Source of the DNA: an uncultured Lachnobacterium sp. | GTDB taxonomy: Bacteria > Bacillota > Clostridia > Lachnospirales > Lachnospiraceae | DNA length: 12,273 nucleotides | Reading direction: 5' to 3' | NCBI GenBank assembly: GCA_900552085.1 | Contig: URYB01000051.1 | Location: 1-12,273 of the forward strand | In this document: positions 7,839 to 12,273 of the stretch, in pieces | Layout of the letters: each line of letters opens with the position of its first letter | How positions within the stretch are numbered: the stretch's first letter is position 1 | Notes under the pieces: generated by a model | The model's input: the letters and a program-made list of their open reading frames with translations, nothing else | What the model was told of the DNA's origin: nothing | Databases searched by the model: none | Position numbers and translations under genes: made by a program

Positions 7839-8810
7839 ATGGCAAAAGAGATAAACACAATTGGTGTTCTTACCAGTGGTGGAGATGCACCAGGAATGAA
7901 TGCAGCAATTCGTGCTGTAGTAAGACAGGCTCTTTCCAAAGGAAAAAAAGTAAAAGGAATTAAGAGAGGCTATGCAGGACTTCTGAACGAAGAGATTATT
8001 GACATGGATTCCAAGAGCGTATCCGATACAATCTCACGTGGTGGTACAATTTTACAGACAGCCCGCTGCATGGAGTTCGTTACTCCGGAAGGTCAGCAGA
8101 AAGGTGCTGATATTTGTAAGAAGCATGGCATCGACGCAATCGTTGTTATCGGTGGAGACGGTTCTTTCCAGGGAGCACAGAAGTTAGCTGCACTTGGAAT
8201 TAACACAATCGGTGTTCCGGGAACAATCGATCTGGATATTGCATGTACAGATTATACAATTGGATTTGATACCGCTGTCAATACTGCTATGGAAGCAATT
8301 GACAAGGTTCGTGATACATCTACTTCCCATGAGAGATGTTCCATCATCGAGGTTATGGGACGTGGCGCAGGACATATCGCATTATGGTGTGGTCTTGCAA
8401 ATGGAGCTGAGGAAGTATTACTTCCTGAGAAATATGATTATGATGAGCAGCGCCTGATCGATCAGGTTGTCAATGCACGTAAGAATGGAAAGCAGCATTA
8501 CATCATCATCAATGCTGAGGGAATCGGACATTCACAGAGCATGGCAAAGAGAATTGAGGAAGCTACAGGTATTGAGACCCGTGCTACCATTCTTGGACAT
8601 ATGCAGCGTGGTGGAAGCCCAACATGTAAGGATCGTGTATATGCAACAACTATGGGTGCTATGGCAGTTGATCTTCTTTGTGAGGGCAAGAGCAACCGTG
8701 TAATCGCACACAAGGGCGGCGCATTTGTTGATTTCGATATCGACGAAGCACTTGCAATGAAAAAGGGTGTTGACGAGTATATGTATCAGATTTCTAAATC
8801 TCTGGTTTAA
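7839..8810 (+). CDS. pfkA: 6-phosphofructokinase (ATP-type)
   Basis: Phosphorylates fructose-6-phosphate to fructose-1,6-bisphosphate, the committed step of glycolysis, in the cytoplasm. The 323 residues fit the short bacterial PfkA class. LTSGGDAPGMNAAIR is near the N-terminus. GGDGS has Gly108 (the E. coli Gly104 position), and PGTID has Gly128 (the E. coli Gly124 position); both glycines point to ATP rather than pyrophosphate as phosphoryl donor. Asp131 matches the catalytic Asp127 of E. coli and Asp133 matches Asp129. The residue between them is Leu132 where E. coli has Asn. STSHERCSIIEVMGRGAGHIAL and GHMQRGGSPT are the substrate-binding blocks. ATG 7839 is chosen because GGAGG (7826-7830) lies 8 bases upstream; the in-frame ATG at 7824 overlaps that ribosome binding site. 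It follows dnaE and ends in a strong terminator. Confidence 0.96.
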   Translation: MAKEINTIGVLTSGGDAPGMNAAIRAVVRQALSKGKKVKGIKRGYAGLLNEEIIDMDSKSVSDTISRGGTILQTARCMEFVTPEGQQKGADICKKHGIDAIVVIGGDGSFQGAQKLAALGINTIGVPGTIDLDIACTDYTIGFDTAVNTAMEAIDKVRDTSTSHERCSIIEVMGRGAGHIALWCGLANGAEEVLLPEKYDYDEQRLIDQVVNARKNGKQHYIIINAEGIGHSQSMAKRIEEATGIETRATILGHMQRGGSPTCKDRVYATTMGAMAVDLLCEGKSNRVIAHKGGAFVDFDIDEALAMKKGVDEYMYQISKSLV

Positions 8811-8824
8811 TCATTTGTCGATTC

Positions 8825-8856
8825 GGGGCAGTCGGGTTTCCGACTGCCCCCTTTTT
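8825..8856 (+). terminator. intrinsic terminator of pfkA
   Basis: A perfect 11-bp GC-rich stem (8825-8835 with 8840-8850) with a GTTT loop is followed by C and five T residues. It lies 14 bases after the pfkA stop and only 4 bases before the structured leader of the next gene. Confidence 0.93.
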
Positions 8857-8864
8857 CATGTCAT

Positions 8865-8878
8865 AAGGAGGGACCCAC
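8865..8878 (+). repeat. direct repeat copy 1, AAGGAGGGACCCAC
   Basis: Perfect 14-base direct repeat of 8959-8972, 94 bases apart. It carries a Shine-Dalgarno sequence 7 bases before the ATG at 8879. The bases just outside the repeat are also similar (about 16 of 18 identical over the extended window). Confidence 0.9.
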
Positions 8879-8958
8879 ATGAGTGGGAGGATACCTTATG
8901 ACCTACGCAGATGCCACGACGATGAAAGCGTCGTATTTTTATGGCATCTGCTCCTTAA

Positions 8959-8972
8959 AAGGAGGGACCCAC
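8959..8972 (+). repeat. direct repeat copy 2, AAGGAGGGACCCAC
   Basis: Second copy of the 14-base repeat. It supplies the ribosome binding site for the ATG at 8975, with 9 bases between GGAGG and the start. It is preceded at once by its own complement, CTCCTT (8951-8956). Confidence 0.9.
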
Positions 8973-8974
8973 GT

Positions 8975-9757
8975 ATGATCACAAGTACATCCAATCAGCA
9001 GATGAAAAATCTCACTGCTCTGATAAAAAAATCCAGGGAGCGCAAAAAGCAGAATGCTTTTGTCGTGGAAGGCATTAAAATGTTCTTAGAAGCTCCGAAA
9101 GAGTGGTTGATAAGTGTTTATGTTTCCGAAAGTTTTCTGCAGGAGGAAGAACATAAAAAACTTTTGCAGGAGTATACGTATGAAGTCGTTGCAGATGCTG
9201 TTTTTCGGAGTGTTTCCGATACGCAGACACCACAGGGGATTCTTGCGGTTGTTAAGATCCCGACATATGAACTTTCCGACATGCTTTGTGGGGAAAAGAC
9301 ACATTTACTGATTCTGGAGAGTATTCAGGACCCGGGCAATCTTGGAACGATGGTGCGAACCGGGGAGGGGGCAGGAATCACTGGGATTATTATGAATCGT
9401 ACCACGGTGGATCTGTTTAATCCGAAGACGATTCGTTCTACGATGGGAAGTATTTACCGCCTGCCTTACTATATTACAGATAACCTTGAAGAGACACTTG
9501 CTATGTTACAGGGAAAGGGCGTACATTTGTATGCCGCGCACTTGAAAGGAACTACAATGTACGATGCCTTTGATTACACAAAAGCATGTGGTTTTCTGAT
9601 CGGCAACGAAGGAAACGGTCTGAGTAAAGAAATTGCAGATTGCGCAGATACTTATATCCGCATTCCGATGGAGGGAAAAGTGGAATCTTTAAATGCGGCC
9701 ATTTCTGCAACGCTTTTGATGTATGAGTGCAATCGCCAGAGGAGGAAGAAGGAATGA
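8975..9757 (+). CDS. SpoU/TrmH-family RNA 2'-O-ribose methyltransferase
   Basis: A 260-residue SPOUT-class methyltransferase, expected to methylate a ribose 2'-OH in rRNA or tRNA with S-adenosylmethionine. The N-terminal substrate-binding domain (about 1-95) has the usual ITSTSNQQMKNL...FVVEG pattern. The catalytic SPOUT domain shows motif 1 (DPGNLGTMVRTGEG, from 119), motif 2 (NPKTIRSTMGS, from 149) and motif 3 (IGNEGNG with Asn211, then ESLNAAISATLL with Asn240), which form the knotted SAM site. The domain order resembles RlmB and B. subtilis YsgA, but the target nucleotide cannot be read from sequence. The family starts near ITSTSN, so ATG 8975 is preferred. An in-frame ATG at 8879 with an equally good ribosome binding site would add 32 residues (292 in all). 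The stop overlaps the next start (ATGA). Confidence 0.92.
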   Translation: MITSTSNQQMKNLTALIKKSRERKKQNAFVVEGIKMFLEAPKEWLISVYVSESFLQEEEHKKLLQEYTYEVVADAVFRSVSDTQTPQGILAVVKIPTYELSDMLCGEKTHLLILESIQDPGNLGTMVRTGEGAGITGIIMNRTTVDLFNPKTIRSTMGSIYRLPYYITDNLEETLAMLQGKGVHLYAAHLKGTTMYDAFDYTKACGFLIGNEGNGLSKEIADCADTYIRIPMEGKVESLNAAISATLLMYECNRQRRKKE

Positions 9758-10017
9758 AGATCTGGTTCAAATTGTGGACAGACACGAGGCTTGTCAAGTC
9801 CGAAACCATTGAGATAGAAGATGACGATACACGCACCCACAAAATTTTTCGTGCTTTGGAAGAGGCATGCCTTCGGTTTGATCTTGGAAAACCAATCTGG
9901 TTAGATGCCAATGTCAAGGAATTTCAGAGGCGGTCGAAGACCCGTTTTGGAAAAGATAATTTTGTGGAAGAAATTGATTTTGACTATATGGAAATGCAGG
10001 TGTTGGAGGAAGATTAG
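9754..10017 (+). CDS. conserved hypothetical small acidic protein, coupled to the methyltransferase
   Basis: An 87-residue soluble protein with no signal peptide or membrane segment. It begins MKIWFKLWTDTRLVKSETIE, has a middle stretch DDTRTHKIFRALEEACLRFD, a strongly patterned GKPIWLDANVKEF, then RFGKDNFVEEIDFDY, and an acidic end (QVLEED). I recall similar small uncharacterised proteins in other Lachnospiraceae but cannot verify that here. ATG 9754 overlaps the methyltransferase stop (ATGA), with GGAGG at 9741-9745 placed 8 bases upstream, so translational coupling is likely. An in-frame ATG at 9727 lies inside the methyltransferase and has no ribosome binding site. Function is unknown; a role with the neighbouring RNA methyltransferase is only suggested by the coupling. 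No terminator follows before the next promoter. Confidence 0.85.
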   Translation: MKIWFKLWTDTRLVKSETIEIEDDDTRTHKIFRALEEACLRFDLGKPIWLDANVKEFQRRSKTRFGKDNFVEEIDFDYMEMQVLEED

Positions 10018-10065
10018 ACGGCCTGTCCAGAAACTTAAGATTTTCTAAAATATGCCAGTCATTGC

Positions 10066-10093
10066 TTATTTTATACGGAAAATATGGTATAAT
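10066..10093 (+). promoter_or_regulatory. extended -10 promoter for the alarmone synthetase gene
   Basis: TGGTATAAT (10085-10093) is a perfect extended -10 element. The -35 is weak: TTATTT at 10066-10071 gives a 16-base spacer, while TTGCTT at 10062-10067 gives 20. Transcription would start near 10100, just upstream of GGAGG at 10104-10108, which is 6 bases before the ATG at 10115. The resulting leader is very short. Confidence 0.65.
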
Positions 10094-10114
10094 AGATAAG
10101 AATGGAGGGTACAT

Positions 10115-10798
10115 ATGGATACAACACAGATTTTGAATGAAGACATCGACAGTTGGGAGACTGCCATGTTTTTGTACAATTCCGCGTTGAAGGAAGTTGG
10201 CACGAAGCTGGATATTCTCAACGATGAGTTTGTACACATACATAAGTATAATCCAATAGAATACATTAAGAAGCGTATTAAGACACCAGAGAGTATCGTT
10301 AAAAAACTCAAACGTGACAATTATGAAGTTACAATCGAGAATATGGTTAAGTACATCAAAGATATTGCGGGAATCCGCATCGTATGTTCATTTACTTCGG
10401 ATATCTACCGGCTGGCGGAGATGATCGGAAAGCAGAATGACCTGACTGTTGTATCGATCAAGGATTACATCAAGCATCCGAAGGCCAGCGGATACAAAAG
10501 TTTTCACATGCAGGTATCGTTGCCGATCTTTTTATCGGATCGCGTAGTAGATACGATGGTGGAAATTCAGATCCGGACTATTGCCATGGATTTCTGGGCA
10601 AGCCTTGAACATAAAATTTATTACAAATTCGAGGGAAATGCGCCGGATTATATCAGTCGTGATTTGAGGGAATGTGCAGAAATCGTATCGAATCTGGATG
10701 CGAAGATGCTTCAGCTGAATACGGCAATTCTTGAGGAAAAGGCAAAGATGGAGGAAGAACAAAGACTCCAGAGTGAGACTTCAGAAGAAAACAAATAA
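10115..10798 (+). CDS. ywaC: small alarmone synthetase, (p)ppGpp synthase (RelP/YwaC-like)
   Basis: Transfers pyrophosphate from ATP to GDP or GTP to make ppGpp/pppGpp, the stringent-response alarmone. The 227-residue protein has one RelA/SpoT synthetase domain and no HD hydrolase, TGS or ACT domain, so it is a stand-alone small alarmone synthetase. PIEYIKKRIKTPESIVKKL is the ATP-site region, DIAGIRIVC carries the metal-binding Asp83, GYKSFH (126-131) is the G-loop with Tyr127 and His131, and EIQIRT carries the catalytic Glu150. The blocks SFTSDIY and AMDFWASLEHKIYYK resemble B. subtilis YwaC (RelP/SasA) more than YjbM (RelQ), as I recall those sequences, so RelP-type is favoured but not proven. 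Residues from about 200 on are charged and probably coiled coil. Such enzymes are usually controlled by transcription under stress; here an extended -10 promoter precedes it. A terminator follows the stop. Confidence 0.93.
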   Translation: MDTTQILNEDIDSWETAMFLYNSALKEVGTKLDILNDEFVHIHKYNPIEYIKKRIKTPESIVKKLKRDNYEVTIENMVKYIKDIAGIRIVCSFTSDIYRLAEMIGKQNDLTVVSIKDYIKHPKASGYKSFHMQVSLPIFLSDRVVDTMVEIQIRTIAMDFWASLEHKIYYKFEGNAPDYISRDLRECAEIVSNLDAKMLQLNTAILEEKAKMEEEQRLQSETSEENK

Positions 10799-10805
10799 TG
10801 ATATG

Positions 10806-10845
10806 AAAAAGACTGTAGGAACGATTTGGTTTCTACAGTCTTTTT
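10806..10845. terminator. bidirectional intrinsic terminator between convergent units
   Basis: GACTGTAG (10811-10818) pairs with CTACAGTC (10833-10840), extended inward by three more pairs (one G-U). AAAAA stands on the left and TTTTT on the right, so each strand reads as stem plus T-tract. It serves the alarmone synthetase gene from the left and the exporter operon from the right. The stretch 10846-10920 up to the exporter stop shows nothing else. Confidence 0.88.
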
Positions 10846-10920
10846 ACTGTACAGAAAAATCCTTTTATTGCAAATAATTGCGGATATTTCCAATGCACTT
10901 GATGCAATCCAATAAGATTT

Positions 10921-11361
10921 CTATTTCTGATTCCGGGAGCGGTGAAAAAGCGCTTCCGGAATTGCAAATCCAAAAATAATTCCAAATACAATCGCCAGAG
11001 CAATTTCAAATGTTTCAAGTCCCTTTGCGGAAAAAAGCGCGCTTTCTTTTGTGATCAGATAGTACGCAGTATAATAAATGCCGGCGCCGGGTACCAAAGG
11101 GAAAATTCCACATAATAAATATACCGTGGCAGGATTGCGCCGCACGACGGCCATGGTTCTTGAAAAAACGGTCAGAATAAAAGTGGCAACCAAAGAGGCG
11201 AGTACCACATTTCCATTTAGCTGAAAAAGAATATAATATACGATCCAGCCGAGAGCACCGGATAATCCACAGAAAACAAGTTCTTTTTTCGGTGCGCAGA
11301 ACAAAAGCGCAAAAGCAATCGTCGCAATCATAGCGAACACAAATTGAATCACATATGTCAT
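10921..11361 (-). CDS. ThrE/YjjB-type exporter, small membrane subunit
   Basis: A 146-residue integral membrane protein of the ThrE_2 (DUF3815) type, the C-terminal half of threonine/serine exporters in split form. Hydrophobic segments lie at about 2-22, 27-48, 51-68, 78-103 and 117-137. The block AVVRRNPATVYLLCGIFPLV (71-90) followed by PGAGIYYTAYYLI is characteristic. E. coli YjjB (about 157 residues), which pairs with YjjP, has the same layout; that pair has been linked to succinate export, whereas Corynebacterium ThrE exports threonine and serine, so the substrate here is open. The start ATG overlaps the stop of the upstream partner (ATGA), with GGAGG 9 bases upstream at 11371-11375, so the two halves should be made in step. 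The gene ends 75 bases before the shared terminator. Confidence 0.88.
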   Translation of the reverse strand: MTYVIQFVFAMIATIAFALLFCAPKKELVFCGLSGALGWIVYYILFQLNGNVVLASLVATFILTVFSRTMAVVRRNPATVYLLCGIFPLVPGAGIYYTAYYLITKESALFSAKGLETFEIALAIVFGIIFGFAIPEALFHRSRNQK

Positions 11362-12137
11362 AAAGGAAAACCTCCTCCCATGTAGCGGAACAGAATAATA
11401 GGAAGCCCCACACCTACGGCAATACTCAGCGCTGTGAGCAATGCGTCGATGAGATGAATCGTTCCGGACAGATAATCACTGTTATAAAAATCGCGGATCG
11501 AAGTCGTAAAAACAATTCCCGGAACGAGCGGCATGATGTCACCGATAATGATCTTGTCATAATGAATCGGAAGTCCGGTCATAAAAACAAGAATGGTCAG
11601 TACTGCCACAAGAATACTTGCATAAATAGTAGTGAGAAAACGCGTAATGCGGTGCTTCTGGCACGCAAGGAGAAACGTTTCCTCCAGTCCACCGATGATC
11701 GTGGCAAAAAGCATGTCGAGCACATGGGTACCACCAAAGAGATAACAGAGGCATCCACAGGCAATCGCGCATCCGCCGATAAGCAGAGGTTTCGGATAAG
11801 GTGGAAGCTTTTTGCATTCTGCCAGCCGGACATTTGCTTCAGCGATGGAACAGGTGTGATCGCAGATGTCTCTTGTCAGCTGATTTAAAGCGGCTACTTT
11901 ACTGAGATTTACACCAGAGAGAGGGACATGCCGGATCATACTGCAGGCATCGTCGCGGCTTTCGTTGGCGCTGGCAAAGATACCGTTCGAGAGAACATAC
12001 ACGTCAAAGTCTTCAATGCCGTATGCTTCGAGTATTCGTATGAGAGAGTCTTCCACGCGGTAGAGTTCGGCGCCGCTTCGCAGCATGATGTCACCGATTT
12101 CTACGGCAAGGGTCATAATTTCTTTCGTTTGCACCAT
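11358..12137 (-). CDS. ThrE/YjjP-type exporter, large subunit
   Basis: A 259-residue protein of the ThrE_1 (DUF1212) type. The soluble N-terminal region (about 1-112) carries the family hallmark SGAELYRVEDSLIRILEAYG (21-40) and a typical LSGVNLSKVAALNQLTRDI stretch (73-91). About five membrane helices follow from 116 to 256, with MPLVPG (202-207) before TTSIRDF and a glycine-rich last helix. Length and layout match E. coli YjjP (about 256). With the downstream YjjB-like half it should form one inner-membrane exporter for threonine/serine or a small organic acid; the substrate is not readable. The ATG at 12137 has GAAAGGAA upstream (12154-12147). The gene is first in a two-gene minus-strand operon that converges on the alarmone synthetase gene. 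Confidence 0.88.
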   Translation of the reverse strand: MVQTKEIMTLAVEIGDIMLRSGAELYRVEDSLIRILEAYGIEDFDVYVLSNGIFASANESRDDACSMIRHVPLSGVNLSKVAALNQLTRDICDHTCSIAEANVRLAECKKLPPYPKPLLIGGCAIACGCLCYLFGGTHVLDMLFATIIGGLEETFLLACQKHRITRFLTTIYASILVAVLTILVFMTGLPIHYDKIIIGDIMPLVPGIVFTTSIRDFYNSDYLSGTIHLIDALLTALSIAVGVGLPIILFRYMGGGFPL

Positions 12138-12156
12138 AGAATGCAGTTCCTTTCAC

Positions 12157-12185
12157 ATAATACTTGGTTGTCGGAGGCCCTTCAA
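12157..12185 (-). promoter_or_regulatory. putative sigma-A promoter for the exporter operon
   Basis: Read on the minus strand, TTGAAG (12185-12180) and TATTAT (12162-12157) are separated by 17 bases. The transcript would start near 12150, leaving a leader of only about 13 bases with the purine-rich ribosome binding site at its very 5' end. The rest of 12186-12273 shows no gene or clear signal. Confidence 0.45.
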
Positions 12186-12273
12186 AGTTGTTGTTTTCTT
12201 GCTCTGCGTGGGTACTCCTGATTTGCGGTGGTTTTAGACAGAATTTTGATATTTTCATGAAATTTTCCACTGG

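Larger units (their letters stand above)
8860..8974 (+). promoter_or_regulatory. structured leader with duplicated ribosome binding region
   Basis: Hairpin 1: 8860-8868 pairs with 8894-8902 (9 bp), with an inner stem 8874-8878/8883-8887 capped by the tetraloop ATGA, which holds the first ATG (8879). Hairpin 2: 8907-8916 pairs with 8942-8951 (10 bp), then 8917-8921 with 8929-8933 (5 bp), with an 8-base bulge on the 3' side and the loop ATGAAAG. The segment CTCCTT (8951-8956) can pair with AAGGAG at 8865-8870 or at 8959-8964, the latter being the methyltransferase ribosome binding site. GTGGG (8883-8887) can likewise pair with either CCCAC copy. These alternative pairings suggest a translational switch. 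I do not recognise a known riboswitch, T-box or ribosomal-protein leader in it. No -10/-35 pair is evident between the pfkA terminator and the element. Confidence 0.55.

Noticed and set aside
8857..8974. Known riboswitch (TPP, ZTP, THF, guanidine, preQ1), T-box or self-cleaving ribozyme in the methyltransferase leader
   Set aside because: None of the conserved core sequences of these classes, as far as I can recall them, is present; kept instead as an unassigned structured element.
9727..9753. Upstream in-frame ATG for the 87-residue protein
   Set aside because: Lies within the methyltransferase coding region without its own ribosome binding site; the ATGA overlap at 9754 with GGAGG upstream is better.
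10041..10056. ATTTT...AAAAT inverted repeat after the 87-residue protein as a terminator
   Set aside because: Pure AT stem of 5 pairs with no T-tract; not a terminator.
12253..12262. TTTCATGAAA palindrome near the window end
   Set aside because: Short and AT-rich, expected by chance; far from any promoter element I can support.

Overview
The window reads as a chromosomal segment of a low-to-mid-GC anaerobic Firmicute (Clostridia), most likely a gut-type Lachnospiraceae. This is inferred from strong AGGAGG-type ribosome binding sites, intrinsic terminators with T-tracts, dnaE followed directly by pfkA, a eukaryote-like (type 2) IleRS C-terminus, a chromosomal TraX-family gene and a split ThrE-type exporter. 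No species can be fixed from sequence reading alone. No transposase, integrase, phage gene, CRISPR array, tRNA or rRNA is visible; the content is mostly core metabolism and information processing.

Layout. The 3' end of ileS (1-825) closes with a strong intrinsic terminator. glgP (932-3400, glycogen/maltodextrin phosphorylase) is followed after one base by a TraX-family membrane protein gene (3402-4202). dnaE (4279-7776, replicative-type DNA polymerase III alpha) has its own good promoter, and pfkA (7839-8810) follows with a promoter overlapping the end of dnaE and a textbook terminator. Next come a structured leader of about 115 bases, a SpoU/TrmH-family RNA 2'-O-methyltransferase (8975-9757), and an 87-residue acidic protein of unknown function whose start overlaps the methyltransferase stop. 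A (p)ppGpp synthetase of the small alarmone synthetase type (10115-10798) has an extended -10 promoter. It converges on a two-gene minus-strand operon (12137-10921) encoding the two halves of a ThrE/YjjP-YjjB-type exporter, and the two units share a bidirectional terminator.

Functional links. glgP and pfkA both belong to carbohydrate breakdown (glycogen to glucose-1-phosphate, and the committed glycolytic step). The alarmone synthetase and the amino-acid/organic-acid exporter are plausible stress and overflow functions, but they are on opposite strands, so no direct link is shown. The methyltransferase and the 87-residue protein are translationally coupled by an ATGA overlap.

Most unusual sequence. 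The segment between the pfkA terminator and the methyltransferase (8860-8974) contains two nested hairpins and a perfect 14-base direct repeat that duplicates the Shine-Dalgarno region. Two in-frame ATG starts lie 96 bases apart, and the anti-Shine-Dalgarno segment can pair with either repeat copy. This looks like a cis-acting translational control element or a small insertion; I could not match it to a known riboswitch class. A 16-bp hairpin just inside the traX coding region is the second structure not explained by coding.
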